DNA of 64,000 nucleotides from Paratinospora sagittata (GCA_035771175.1 CM069613.1:2910001-2974000); one strand, 5' to 3'; counted from the stretch's first letter, positions 11,620-25,158 are shown. Notes: generated from the letters alone by a model not told the origin. Translations and numbers: made by a program.

Positions 11620-12330
11620 TATTAGAGAAATTATAAACACCTAGGAGAAAGTATATGACAGACTCAATAAACTCAATATGCAAATACAAGCTTAGGACAT
11701 ACAGGACTGTAAACACAAACTTAGAGAAAGACAGAAAACTCATAAGCGTAGACCCTTAGAACTTTTGAATCTTCAAAGACCTATGTCCTGAAATAAACAA
11801 CTGAGTTCCTTTTTATAGAGGAGTAGAGAATCTAGCGGACTTGAAAACTCTTGAAATCCGAAGACAGTGGCTTGGATGAGCTGGTGGATAAGCAATGCGT
11901 AAAGGAGATGGAGACGGGACATTGATGGATGCTTGTCAGCATGTGCAACATGCTGGTGAACAGTAGTTGTTGTCGAGTGAGTGGATATAACTTTTTACTG
12001 TAGGTGAACAAGATCATGTCGAAAGCAGATTTACTTGCTTCTAACACGATGTGGATGATTTGACAGGATTGGCATCTTCTGAGTGGGAGACAGAAGTGGG
12101 GACATTATCACGTGGTAGCACATGGGCGTTGTTAGTAGATGAGAACGAATCTTCCATGTTAGCTGGCTCAGTAGAACCGGTAGACGGCGAGGATGATGAC
12201 ACAGGAAATTCCTACAAAACAGTAAATGTACCTGAGATGAAAGATTGGTGGTAGATGCGTCTGTGAAGAGAGGGTCGAACAACTAGACGATGTTGGCGAA
12301 GTCTGTACATGACGCGCAGTCTTGTTTTTG
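11620..12330 (-). mobile_element. Decayed Copia-type LTR retrotransposon relic
   Basis: On the minus strand, 12290-12050 resembles the Ser/Pro/Thr-rich linker between integrase and reverse transcriptase of plant Copia polyproteins (SSSSPSTGSTEPANMEDSF in one frame). From 12047 to 11832 the text resembles the degraded end of RNase H (KPLSSDFKSF). The reverse transcriptase is missing between them, so an internal deletion is likely. Further on, TATAAAAAGG near 11810 and AATAAAGG near 11620 suggest the start of a 3' LTR with TATA box and polyadenylation signal. All frames have stops. The identification rests on short resemblance and is tentative. Confidence 0.4.
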
Positions 12331-14049
12331 GTGAGGCAAAGGAGAGATCAATGAGATTTACTCTAAACATTAAGGTTCAATGAGATTGAATCAATGATTA
12401 TGTTGAAACTAATTAATGTATTTTTCATACTATTTATTTTGAAATGCAAAAATTATTTTCATGATCATTGCATATTACGACTTGGACGCAAAATAATCAT
12501 ATATTTTAGGTGATTTTTGGTTCCTTGTAAAAATAATATTAACTCATCATATTTCATCAATCATGTATTAGTAAGAGCCCATTTGATGTGTGAGATGGGA
12601 TATAATAAAATTATTTTTTGTCTAATTTCTATATTTGGTTGCTAGGCTTGATAAAATAAAAAATAATTTCATTTAACTTTTTTATCTCGTTCTAACTGAA
12701 TAAAATAATGACAACCCAAAACTTAAAATTAATTTTTTTTGTCTCTTCGCACGTTCATAGATACTCTTCACTTTTCTTTACTTTTCTTCTTCTCTGTTCT
12801 TCGTTCTTACTTCTCTCTTTTAAAAAAAAAAATAAAAAAAATTAAAACTTGATTTTGCGTTCTTCTTTTTTAATTTTATCCTATATTACACCAAAGCGTA
12901 TGATAATATTAAAATTAGTCTAATTCAATCATATTTAATTCAATATCATAAAAATAATTTTATTTTATCTCAACGAATTCCAAGGGTGTTCAAGATCTTA
13001 TAAGAGTACTGTATTTGGGCCTTAGCCAAAATGGATGGGCCAATTTTAAACTTTATCCATTTTCATCCCAAATATGTATAATGTATTAAGTCATGCATTT
13101 AATCTGAGTTGGGCCAAGTTTCTCTTTTGTTTTATTGGATCCCCATTTGGGTTTGTTGGACTATCATAAACTTGCATCAAAGGTTTGTTTAAGAGCAACT
13201 TTAGATATTTTAAGAGGGTTGATTGATAGGAATTGAAGGTTTGAGATTATAATTAATTAACATGGTTTAGAGGTTTTAAATTCAATATGTTGTCTCTACT
13301 AGCTAAGGAGTTGAATCATTTCTTTGAATGAATTTCAATAATTTTGTAATTTTGTTGGCATCTCTTTATCAATAAAAAGTGATGAATACATTCCTACTTA
13401 TGAATCTAAGCTGATTTGTCAAAAAATAATAACAATTAATAAATAAATAAAATCTAAGCTGATATTTTATAATCAAACAATATATGCAAGAACTTTTGGA
13501 CATTACATTTCTTTTAATACCCACCATTTTCATCCACACTATTTAAAAAAGAGTGGGAAGTGGGGTACGAAAATTCTAATATTAAATAACTATATTTTAT
13601 TCTAAGTACGTGACAATAACCTTTTGTATTTTTATTTATTTGATAAGGTTGGTTTGATTTGATTCCGTTCATTTAGAATAAAATGTAATTAGATGGTAAT
13701 TATTTAAAGCCTGGGAGAGAAGACAAGGATGCCCTGCTTCATCATATTAAAGCTATTCTTGTTGGATCACTTTGGACATTTTAAAAGCCACTTGGAACAT
13801 AAATCTTGTAAGGAATCTTATTTCGGCAATAAATATAAGTATAGATATACACTTGTCTTCTACATTTATTGACTAAAGTTTGAATTTCAAGTAATCTAGA
13901 CTAAATTCATCATACATTATTAAGCCATGATTATTGACTAAAGTTTGAGTTTTAAATGAGATTCTAAAGTAAATCCATTATAAATTATTTAAGTATCAAT
14001 GAGCACTTGTTTTGGTAGTTGGGACTGCTCCTATTTTCACAAAGAATGA

Positions 14050-14165
14050 TATATGCTAGCAGGTGGCTAAACGTGCCCCCAATCCTTCGAGTCCGGGATG
14101 ATTAGTCTCGTCGTGAAATGGAGGATGACATTTTTTGGCTGTCGGAAAATCAGTCAACAAAACTG
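14050..14165 (+). repeat. Dispersed SINE-like repeat, family A
   Basis: The core words are CTTCGAGTCCGGGATGATTA, GTCTCGTCGTGAAATG and GTCGGAAAATCAGTCAACAA. Related words in the same order occur at 25930-26140 and 49190-49425, both ending in poly-A. Shared order and A-rich ends indicate a retroposed SINE-like family. This copy is the most worn. Confidence 0.45.
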
Positions 14166-14849
14166 TATGTATACACTATAATACAAATTGCAGCGTCTCA
14201 TCACCTTTAAATTATTTTAAATTGTATTAAATCGTGTATTGACACGTGATTTATTCTATATAGCATTACTCTTTCACAAATTAAGAGGGATCATGTTTCC
14301 TCACAAACATAATAAATTAGACAATAAATGAGATGACCAAAATTGTCAGTTTTTATAGTCCTTTTGTGGGCTCATGGCCCTTGTTGTGTGTCTACACTCC
14401 CCAAGTATCTTTTTTTGTTATAAGCGCTCGTTTTTGTGTTCTTTCAATAATGAAAGTTTTAATTATTATTCCAAAAATAAAATTTTGATTAACAAAATTA
14501 AAAAAAAAATATTTTGGTGCATACTAATATATAGTTAAATTTAATTTAACAAAGTTTTTTTCTCACTACATCAAACTATTCTAAGATGAGGAATTGTCTC
14601 ATAAATGCCTCAACATTTTTATCCTTCAGCTTTTTATGCTATGTCAATATTGTATTATGCAAGCTTTTAAGTCATGGATTCAAATTCCACCACTTACCTT
14701 AAAATAAAATAAAACAAAAATCCTGCATTGAATTGTAGGAGATGGTGTGCATTGAATGCTAAAAAATATATATATATATATATATATATTTGGCTCTTTG
14801 CATTTAATTTTAAGAAAGAAAACTATAAGTTCTATAAGTGCGGTGCACG

Positions 14850-14975
14850 AAGTGTGAAAGGTCAAACCATTTAGGAAGAGTCGTCTAATGTTCCTACAGT
14901 ACTCGAACACAGATTAGTCTCGCTCGAAGAGAATAGATACTATGTGAAAAACCAAAAAAAGAAAGAAAGGTCACA
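14850..14975 (+). repeat. Dispersed SINE-like repeat, family B
   Basis: The segment contains GTCGTCTAATGTTCCTACAG, TACTCGAACACAGATTAGTC and an A-rich end (AACCAAAAAAAGAAAG). The same sequence order is found at 57220-57405 (+) and inverted at 46200-46310 and 50285-50470. It is probably a short interspersed element with a poly-A tail. Confidence 0.45.
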
Positions 14976-16299
14976 CCACAACATATGCTAAAGAAAAATG
15001 TTTTTGAGTTGTTAAACAATTAATTAAAAAAAACAATTTTTTGTTACAAGGTAAAATTATGCAATACCTTTAAAATATTGTAATATAATGTAATATATCA
15101 TTAATAGAAGAATCGTATACAAGATAATGTTTAATGAAAAATGTTAAAAGGATTAAAAATTCTATACTAATTGTTACAAATCTAATATAAATAATGTCTG
15201 TATTAAACTTTTTTTTATTAAAAATTATGTCATTTATTTATAGCAACTGGTATAGGGTTTTTAATCCCTTTAACATTGCATATGTTTAATAAACATTAAA
15301 TATATTATTTTAATTTAAAACTAATTAAGCCAAACGATTAAAATTGCATGCCAATTATATAAAAATTAGTTTAACAAAGTCAGAAAACATTTATTATTCA
15401 TACTAATTACTATATGATTTTTGATAATTGATTTATCTTTGAAATTCGTAAATAATTGTTCTTATTTCACTCTACTGATTAATCGACACGAGTTTCGAGG
15501 TTTTTTTTTTTTTTTTTTGTTAAATAAATTCCAATCTTGGCGATTACCAGCTTACAGTATTTGTTCAATGCAAGCGTTGAAAACTGAAATCCCTGTCTTT
15601 TTGCATTTTTTGTTTTTTGACTTATTTCTTAACCTTTCCAATAATATTATAAAATATAAACACAAAACAAAATTGCCGCATTTTTTTTATATTTTTTGGT
15701 TTTTCGGTATTCGAGTACTAATGGTCACGAATTTCAATTATAAAACTTTTATTTAACTACTTTTAATATAAACTTTCGACTAGTTATACTGTATCATATT
15801 TTTGAGTGATGTTATATTAATATTTAAAATAAATATTAAATTATTTTTATATATTTTTATATTATCTTAAATTTTATATTTACACGAACTAATTCAATAA
15901 TATATAATAGTTAGTTCAGATCAAACATTTGAACCTGACTTTAGCATTTTTCATTTACTGCAACGTATAAATCTTAAAATTGTCCCCTCGTGACTTGCAA
16001 GGTTGATCGTGTTGGAAGTGAGGACAAAAAGGAATCGTTTAACCACGTTCTGATTCGCTTTGTTTCCTGTGCGTCTCGCCTTGTATTTTCTTAAATATAT
16101 TTCCGCGTTTCTCATGAACTTGATTTTATTATTTCAATCTTATGACAACTGGGTATCACCGTTACTCCATAATATTTCATGGTTTGTATGAATCGAAAAA
16201 AGAAGAGAATAATTAATGTGTTTCCCTAGCTATTCTAAGCTAATGGAGTTTTTTTTTTTTTTAATAGTTTATGTAGTATCTGCAAATCATTAATTATTA

Positions 16300-16505
16300 G
16301 CGGCTTCCATCGAGTTGCAATGCAGTAAGGTCAGCTACATCTTAGAAGGTTGGACGTAATTACGAGTTCGAGCCCTATTATGACATGTATTGATGAAGAT
16401 GTGATAGCTATTCACTTTTTTAAAGTGTCAAACTCCAAATTAGTTTCGCCATCGTAAAAAAGTTAGCTGAGGACACTGGAGGGTTTAGGACAAAAAAAAA
16501 AAAAT
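16300..16505 (+). mobile_element. SINE-like unit with B box and poly-A tail
   Basis: A B-box-like ACGAGTTCGAGCCCTA at about 16361-16376 follows an A-box-like region (TGCAGTAAGGTCAGCT). The unit ends in a 13-base A run near 16492-16504. The Pol III promoter layout plus tail suggest a tRNA-derived SINE. No target duplication was resolved. Confidence 0.45.
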
Positions 16506-17566
16506 CATTAATCATTATAATTTTTTTTATGAGATTTTGCAAATAATATATTTTTTTATTTAATTTAATTCGTTGGACTTGTATAACATTGACACTTTAA
16601 AAATTAAATTATGTTCTTGTTAGAGGTCTATATGTATACGGGTTCATTACATGTAACTTTTAGGATTTATTATATAAAATTTAAATTCATTTATAAAGGT
16701 TTAGTTTTAAGTTTTTTATTGATATTAATCTTTTCTTTTTGCAAGAAAAATATATATAAATGTTTATCATTGAAGGTGGAAGGGTAAAAAATTAGAGAAA
16801 GGAAATATTGGAAGGTATAAGTTTTATTAACATATTGTTTTAGAAAATATACAAAAAACATCATAAACTACTAAAAAAAATTAGACCATTCAACTTGGAT
16901 GAAGTAATACAAGATTCATTCAATACTCTACATCCAATGAGATTTTCCTCGTGAGAGAGTATCTCATGAAACCATCTTCAATCTCTTATTTCAACTTCTC
17001 ATTAATTTTTATTTTTTTTTATTTTTTTATTTTTTTGTAATCAATATTTGTATCAAAAAAATGTTATTTTTACTAAAAAAGAAAATGTAACTATATTTTA
17101 TAATCATTAGTTCATGTGTTATGTACACTAAATTATGTGCCACTTTAAAATACTCACTTTAAATAGCGTTATTAAATATTAGTATCAGATATAGTTGTAT
17201 TTTTTTTTTTATAGTAAGACTGCAATTTCTCTATCATCCCTTGCGGCTATGAGCTAACCTCGCCTTGAAGGCTTTTAAGGGTAACTTCTCGTCTCTTATC
17301 TCAAGGACTCATTATCAATTTATCAATTCAAAGGTTTACATCATTTAAGTAGGTTTAGTTTATTTTTATTTTTATTTTTATTTTTTTTAATATGGGTATG
17401 GTGTTAACTTAATAGTTTAATAAACAATGTTTTAGTTTCTCAATCTTGAAAAAGAAAAACTCTTCTTTATTTTATTTCTTAAGACATTAGGAACAAAAAA
17501 GCATAAAGGAAGAAGAAGCTTTGCTCATTTGATCTGATTCTCACATAGTTCATAATTTTTCAGAAC

Positions 17567-20500
17567 ATGTCTTCTTCCAAACCTTCTTGGATCACTTCCC
17601 TTTCATGTTCAAGCTCTGTTATTCATCAATCTTCACACAAAACTTCTTCAATCTCAACCATATTTCAATGGTTAAGATTCATCTTCCTCTCTCCCTGCCC
17701 TCAAAGAGTTTTGTTTTCCTCCATTGACCTTCTCTTCTTGCTTCTTCTCCTCGCTTTCGCAATCCACAAGCTCTTCTCTCGCTTCCTCCGCCGCCGCTCT
17801 CACGAAAACTCCAACTCCTTAATCAACAAGCCCTTTTCAAGACACACCAGAGTTCATCTTAGAATCACAATCTGGTTCTACCTCTCCTTGATTCTAACAA
17901 CTTTGTTAGCAATCTCTTATTTAGTTCTCTCTGTTTTAGCCTTTGTTAAAGCTTCTAAATCTCCATGGGAGCTCACCGAAGCGCTGTTCCGGTTAATTCA
18001 AGCAGTAACACATCTTGTGATCGCGATACTAATCGCCCATGAGAAGCGTTCCGAAGCCTCTTCTCACCCTTTATCGCTTCGGATTTTCTGGGTCTTAAAC
18101 TTCGTGATCGTTTGCTTGTTCGCCGTTTCGGGGATAATTAGGCTGAGCTCTGTAACAGAAAATCTCGATTCGAATCTGCGAATTGATGATATAGTTTCAC
18201 TGATTACTCTGCCAGTATCACTAGTTCTTCTTGTCATAGCAATTAAAGGATCAACTGGAATTGAAACAACAATGGAGTCTGAACTAGGAAACGGTTCGGA
18301 ATCAGCTCTGAGAGAGCCACTTTTGAACAAATCGAACATCGCGGGCTACGCTTCTGCTTCTTGGTTCTCCAAAACTGTATGGAACTGGATGAATCCTTTG
18401 TTAGAAAAGGGCTACAAATCTACTCTGAAGATGGAAGATGTCCCATCTTTAACACCCGATCACAGCGCGGAAAGAACCTCTGCGCTGTTTGAATCGAATT
18501 GGCCTAGATTAGCCGATGCATCGAAGCACCCAGTTCAAATAACGCTCTTCAAATGCTTCTGGAAAGATCTTCTCTTCACGGGCTTCCTCGCAATTGTTCG
18601 CCTCTGTGTCATGTATTTAGGCCCTGTTCTTCTTCAGGGCTTCGTGGAATTCTCTTCCGGTAAATCCAGCTCTCCTTACCAAGGCTACTACCTCGTCGCA
18701 GCCCTTCTTCTCGCTAAGACAGTTGAAGTTCTAACCTCCCACCAATTCAATTTCCAGTCACAAACCGTAGGAATGCTCATCCGATCCACGCTTATAACCG
18801 CGCTATACAAAAAGGGTCTTCGCCTTTCTTGCTCTTCTCGGCAGAAACATGGCATTGGGAAAATCGTGAACTACATGGCCATCGATGCCCAGCAACTTTC
18901 CGACATGGTTCTACAGCTTCACAATGTCTGGCTAATGCCATTTCAAGTGGCTTTTGCTTTAATCCTTCTCTACTTTTACCTCGGCGCCTCAGCAATTTCA
19001 GCTCTAGTTGGGGTTGTGGCAGTAATGGTGTTTGTTCTTGCTTGCACCCGAAGAAGCAATACTTACCAATTCAACATAATGAAAATGCGCGATTCGAGAA
19101 TGAAAGCAACGGCAGAGTTGCTAAATAACATGAGGGTGATTAAGTTTCAAGCTTGGGAAGAGCATTTCAATAAGAGAATTCAAAGTTTTCGAGACGCAGA
19201 GTTCAAGTGGTTATCGAAGTTTGTCGTCACTTTATCTGCGAACATGGTGGCATTGTGGAGCACACCGGTGATAGTTGCAACACTTGCGTTCGGAACTGCA
19301 GTTCTTCTCGGTAAGCCATTGGATGCGGGAACTGTGTTTACTGCGACGTCAATATTCAAGATATTGCAAGACCCGATTAGGAGCTTTCCGCAGGCTTTGA
19401 TTTCGGTATCGCAAGCTTGGATTTCATTGGGGAGATTAGATGGGTATTTGACGACTAAGGAGTTGGAAGAAGGAGCAGTTGAGAGAGACGATCAAGGAGG
19501 AGGGAATGTTGCAGTGGAAGTGAGGAATGGGGAATTTGGTTGGGATGAACAGAGTGGAGAAGTGGTTTTGAGAGATTTGAATTTTGTGATTAAGAAAGGA
19601 GAGCTTGCTGCAATTGTTGGAACTGTTGGGTCTGGGAAGTCTTCTTTGTTAGCATCTGTTCTTGGTGAAATGCACAAGATATCAGGAAAGGTATGTATGT
19701 ATGTTAATGTTAATCCCCTTTTTTGTCTTGAATTTGATGTTCTTTGTTGCTTATTTGGTTTTCAATGTTTTCAAAGAATTAAATCCTCTATATATTGAAT
19801 TTATTGATAGATAGCACACGTGAATCAGAGAGAGTTTATGTTCATATCTTAGGTTGCATTGCATATAACTTTTCATACTAATTGCTAAAAAATTGGATTT
19901 ATAGTATCCTTTTCTACGACAAACAAAAATGTCAAAATGACTGAAAAATCACAATATTTAATTATAATTATAATAAAAAAAGTGTTAAAACAATCTAAGT
20001 TATATATTCAAATTTATAATCATGCTAATGTGGCAATACAACTTATCACCACATCAGAAAAAAAAATAAAAAAGAAAAAGTCTTTCACACTCAGTGTACA
20101 CCACATTAATATGAATATAATTTGTGGATTGTAAAAATATTTCTCTTCCAATAATTATAATTAGATATTATGATATTTAATATTTAATTATAATATTACA
20201 ATAATTTTTATTTTTTAAAAATTCAGAAGAAGACCAACTAATTATAATTAATAAAAAATCACAAATCACTATTGAACCGCGAGCCAGCCTCGCCGCGCTG
20301 CGAATCTGCGAGCCACTCGTGAACCGCGTGGTCCACGCAAGGAACGAGCCGACAGCGAATCGCACGGCCCGGTTGGCTTCCATCGACCCAGACAAATAAA
20401 TAACTATTTATTTATTCATTTAACTTATAGTATTATTTTTGCATGGTACGGTGCACGTGCACGGTGCATCCCATGCAGCAGCACGGCAGATTGTAAAAAA

Positions 20501-23500
20501 ATCTTGCACCACTTTCCGGTACACCTGACCGCATGATAGCTTAAATAGAATTTTTTTTAGGTCATTTGGAGTAGATCAATGTGGCCCACCTAATATTCCT
20601 AAAAAGCTATGTGGGTCCAAAGCAAAAAGTGAAATTGATGAATGTTGGAAATTATAAATTTTTGAGTATTTCATTTATTTATTAATTTATTTTTTATATA
20701 TAGATAAGAGTATGTGGGTCTACTGCATATGTGGCACAAACGTCATGGATTCAAAATGGGACCATCCAAGAAAACATTTTGTTCGGCTCTCCAATGAATG
20801 TTCAGAGATACAGGAAAGTAATAAGGGTGTGTTGCTTGGAGCCAGATTTGGAGATGATGGATCATGGGGATCAAACAGAGATTGGTGAGCGAGGTATCAA
20901 CCTTAGTGGAGGTCAAAAGCAGCGGATACAACTCGCACGAGCCATCTATCAGGATTGTGATGTTTACCTTCTTGATGATGTATTCAGCGCGGTTGATGCT
21001 CATACTGGTTCTGAACTCTTCAAGGTGCGTATCCTTAAGTTTTACATGTTTTTTTTTTTTACACAGATACAAGTATGGTGTACCCAATACCCGACCCACC
21101 CAGTGAGGTATCCCATCTCTTAGAGACGACTAATCCCCACACCACCGGTTAGATATAGTGATATACAACCTCAAGCCCACAGTCAGTCACGCTATCGACC
21201 TAAGCTGCAAGAGACTTTCTTTTGAACCCCACTGCATTGTCTAGCACCGAAGTCTATGCACTCCACCGCATAAATCTTCTCACCCAAGTTTCGAACATGT
21301 GACTCGTGGAATAGACCTAGAGTGGGGACCGCTATGCCAACAGCCCGTTGGCTTAAGTTTTATATGTTTAATTTAATTTAAACTATGCTATATGTGGAGC
21401 ATTGTTAACATTGGATATACATGTTTTGGTTGCAGGAATGTGTCAGGGGTGTTTTGAAGGGCAAAACCATTTTGCTTGTGACCCACCAAGTAGATTTCCT
21501 ACACAATGCAGACCTTATATTGGTAAGTAAGAATTCATATATAATTTATAATATTATAGTTCTACACAATGCAGATCTCAAGAAGTAATGGCCGTTTAAA
21601 GCGGTTGGCAACAAAGCTGCATATACATAGGTGGCTATACTTGGTTCTATTTTGAGGTTAAAATGCAATTTTTTCCTTGCAGGTTATGAGAGAAGGGAAG
21701 ATTGTACAATCAGGAAAGTACAATGAGCTTCTTGAATCTGGAATGGACTTTGGAGCACTTGTTGCTGCTCATGAAACTTCAATGGAACTTGTTGAAAATA
21801 ACAGTACTAATAATGACCCTTCAAAGTCACCCAAATCACCAAAACCAGCCTCTCCGCATCGACAAGAAGCAAACAGCAAAACCAACGCTTCAGAACAACC
21901 TAATAAGTTTGAGAAGAAAGGAGGCTCGAAATTAATCGAAGATGAAGAACGGGAGGTGGGCCGAGTTAGCTGGCAAGTGTATAAAGACTATGCAACTGAG
22001 GCTTATGGATGGTGGGGAGTAGTACTTGTAGTGTTCATATCAGTGTCATGGCAATTCTCTTTAATGGCATGTGATTACTGGCTTTCATATGAGACTGCAG
22101 AAGAGCGCGCCGCTTCCTTCAATCCCTCATTCTTCATCCAAATTTACGCGATCATAGCTGCTGTTTCAATGGTGATAGTGTTGATCAGAGCGTTGGTTGT
22201 TGCGTTCGTCGGGCTCAAGACTGCTCAATCGTTCTTTAAACAAATTCTTCGAAGCATCCTACACGCTCCAATGTCGTTTTTTGATACAACCCCTTCGGGA
22301 CGAGTTCTAAGTCGGGTGAGGAAAATATAACTATACTACATACTATGATTTAGTCAATAGTCAACTCGAATCTATTAGAGTGGAGCAATTGTGACATAGT
22401 TTTTGTAATACTGATTGAAGAACTTGAATTTTGTTTCTCTTGTAGGCGTCGACAGATCAAACCAACATCGATATATTAATTCCATTTTTCGTGAGCTTAA
22501 CCATTGTTATGTACTTTTCTCTTCTCGGCATTGTAGTCATTACATGTCAAGTTGCTTGGCCTACAATTTTCCTCATAATCCCATTAGCTGTGGTCAATAT
22601 CTGGTACAGGGTACTGTGATCATTTCCCATCTCTCTTAGCTTTTGTTTCCACTTGTTTATAGCTTTGTCATGGTAGAAAATAATAAGGATTTTCAATTCT
22701 TGAATCGAAAACTAGGCGCTAATTTTATTGTTCACACCATGCAGGGATACTACTTAGCGTCATCTCGAGAGCTGACTCGCCTTAGCTCTATCTCAAAAGC
22801 TCCTATTATCCATCACTTCTCGGAAAGTGTTTCAGGGGTCATGACCATTCGATGCTTTAGGAAGCAAGCAAATTTTATTCAGGAGAATATGAACCGAGTG
22901 AATGCGAGTTTGTGTATGGATTTCCATAACAACGGATCCAACGAGTGGCTTGGTTTTCGGTTAGAGCTTTTAGGGAGTGTTGCACTATGCATTTCTGCCC
23001 TGTTCATGGTCTTGTTGCCTAGCAATGTCATCAAACCAGGTACGTATATATATGTATATATATATATATATATATATACATAAATATAACCTATCCTATA
23101 GCATTTTCCATGTAGCTCTTCAATGCAGATGTATATGACAAATAAGTTTTTTACCTTGCAATTTAAGGCTGCATTTGGTAATTTGTGACCCAAAAACCAA
23201 GGATATGGTCCAAAAATGAACGTGAAAATTTAGAAATGACCTTTTTATCATTTCTGAAAACAGGTTGTTTTCTAAGTACTGTCTTTAAAAATTGTTTAGA
23301 ATTCAACCAATCCAAACATATTTTTCATGCTTTTGGATTTTCTGATATAGAAAACTTTATCGATTCAAGAACGATACGGGGCATAAATTCTTCAATAGTG
23401 TAAAGTAGTATTCGACCAACTAAACGTCTTGTAATCTTTTTTTTTTTTTTTTTTGGTAGAATCTGTTGGACTCTCTCTTTCATATGGTCTATCTCTCAAT

Positions 23501-25158
23501 GGAGTCCTGTTTTGGACTGTGTATATGAGTTGCACTATTGAAAATAGACTGGTTTCGGTTGAAAGAATTAAGCAATTCATAAACATTCCATCAGAAGCAG
23601 CATGGCTTATCAAAGATTGCCTTCCTTCTCCGAATTGGCCGACCAATGGAAATGTCGATCTTGATAATTTGCAGGTAAGTGGTCTTGTTCATCATTCATC
23701 ATTCATCATTCACAAAGAATTTATTTAAAATGAGTAATTCAGAAATTGTTATCAAATCAAAGTAAATAGTTTCCTGATTAGAAAAGGAAAATGTTCCCAA
23801 TTCAAACAAGGCACTGATGATTTTCTTGAGTTTTGATAATTTAAGTTACTTAGGATTTAAGACCCAAAATTGGATGCATTGGCTCTTAGGCAGAGATATC
23901 ATAGGAAAAACTCAACTGGGTCTTCTGCTCCTCTCTGTCTGATCTATGAATATCTTTATGTTTTGACGTTTAAAGTCTCATATCACAAGAATTTTGATGT
24001 TTTGTTTTTCTTTTTCTTTTCCCTTTTTTTGTTCTCTCTTTGGTGGAAGCACTGAAATGGATTGAATGGACTACTTTTGAACAGGTTAGATATAGACCAA
24101 ATACTCCTTTGATTCTTAAAGGAATAACTCTAAGCATTCATGGAGGAGAGAAGATTGGCATTGTGGGAAGAACGGGAAGCGGCAAGTCAACTTTGATACA
24201 AGCTTTCTTTAGGGTGATGGAACCTTCAGGAGGGAAAATAGTTATAGACGGTGTCAATATTTCAAAAATAGGACTTCATGATCTTAGGTCCCGCTTTGGT
24301 ATCATTCCTCAAGAACCTGTTCTTTTCCAAGGAACCGTGAGAAGCAACATCGACCCGATTGGATTATATTCAGATGAAGAGATATGGAAGGTATTACTAT
24401 AAACTCATCTTCATCATCTTCCAAAAAGTTGTACTTCTCTTAAAGAGTTAGTTTTGCTACTTTTGTTAGGCTTATGGTTGTCCATTGATTTCTCTCTGTT
24501 TTTTTTCTTTTTCTTTTTCTTTTTCTTTTATGAAGAGCCTCGAACGGTGCCAACTCAAGGACGTCGTAGCTGCAAAGCCTGATAAACTCGATTCTTCAGG
24601 CATTCTACTCTTTCTTATATATTCAATCTATGAAGTTTATTTTCCGAGTTTTATTGGTTAAGTTGATTGCTGTTTTGCTCATGGTTATTGCTCAACTTTC
24701 TTTATGTTTTTTCAGTGGTTGATAGTGGAGACAATTGGAGTGTTGGGCAAAGGCAGCTTCTTTGTTTAGGAAGAGTGATGCTAAAGCGCAGTCGGATTCT
24801 GTTTATGGACGAGGCGACCGCTTCGGTTGATTCACAAACAGATGGCGTGATTCAGAAAATTATTCGAGAAGATTTCGCAGCGTGTACTATTATCAGCATT
24901 GCTCATAGAATTCCTACAGTCATGGATTGTGATAGAGTTCTAGTTGTAGATGCTGGTATGTGCTTCTTTGAGGGTTTTTTTTCTCACTGATTTATAAGAA
25001 CTAAATGATTCTCTAGAAGATGAAAATTTTATATTGGGTTCTTGTCGATGTGATCAGGGCGGACAAAGGAGTTTGACAAGCCGTCTCGACTACTCGAACG
25101 GCGTTCTTTATTTGCAGCGCTGGTTCAGGAGTATGCGAATCGTTCTACGGAGTTATAA
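17567..25158 (+). CDS. ABC transporter C family protein, ABCC4/MRP4-like
   Basis: Eleven exons: 17567-19690, 20704-21024, 21436-21522, 21683-22315, 22446-22610, 22745-23039, 23460-23674, 24085-24390, 24536-24599, 24716-24955, 25058-25158. They total 4551 nt and 1516 aa. The N-terminus ([31 protein letters not shown]) matches the plant ABCC4/ABCC14 clade. Order: hydrophobic TMD0 (about 55-225), TMD1, NBD1 with Walker [10 protein letters not shown] (685-693), signature LSGGQ (775-779) and Walker B VYLLDD (795-800). A charged linker, TMD2 and NBD2 follow: GRTGSGKST (1308-1316), signature VGQRQ, Walker B ILFMDE from 1431, H-loop AHR. Such full-length ABCC proteins pump glutathione conjugates and other organic anions; Arabidopsis ABCC4 is linked to stomatal control and folate or cytokinin transport. 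Substrate here is unknown. Intron 9 uses a GC donor (24600-24601); all others are GT-AG. Both catalytic sites look intact. Confidence 0.95.
20270..20400. other. GC-rich island inside ABCC4-like intron 1
   Basis: Within a very AT-rich 1-kb intron there is an abrupt GC-rich block of about 125 bases with many CpG (AACCGCGAGCCAGCCTCGCC and following). A second block at 20440-20500 contains the palindrome GTGCACGTGCAC. On the minus strand a short open frame crosses the first block but matches nothing I recognise. It may be a fragment of a DNA transposon or other insertion. Confidence 0.4.
21060..21350 (-). mobile_element. tRNA-derived SINE-like element in ABCC4-like intron 2
   Basis: Read on the minus strand from about 21350, there is GGGCTGTTGGCATAGCGGT (A box TGGCATAGCGG), then ATGTTCGAAACTTGG (B box) about 45 bases later. 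A body of roughly 220 bases reaches the intron near 21060, beside a T run on the plus strand. The layout is that of a tRNA-derived SINE. It lies wholly within an intron and does not affect the reading frame. Confidence 0.55.

Larger units (their letters stand above)
12331..17500. other. AT-rich intergenic desert with repeat remnants
   Basis: No gene is supported. Recognisable pieces are a possible foldback element at about 12560-12990, whose ends look complementary (TTTGATGTGTGAGATGGGAT against ATCTCAACGAATTC), and SINE-like copies listed separately. An AT dinucleotide run lies at about 14767-14790. Open frames such as 15421-15756 are low-complexity T-rich and look accidental. Confidence 0.55.

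Noticed and set aside
12560..12990. Foldback DNA transposon
   Set aside because: Ends are partly complementary, but no target duplication or clean boundary could be defined, so it is only mentioned within the intergenic entry.
15421..15756. 111-codon open frame in the gene desert
   Set aside because: Composition is poly-Phe/Leu from T-rich DNA; no motif or family resemblance.
18064..18995. Antisense open frames inside ABCC4-like exon 1
   Set aside because: They are opposite-strand shadows of a long, strongly family-matching coding exon.
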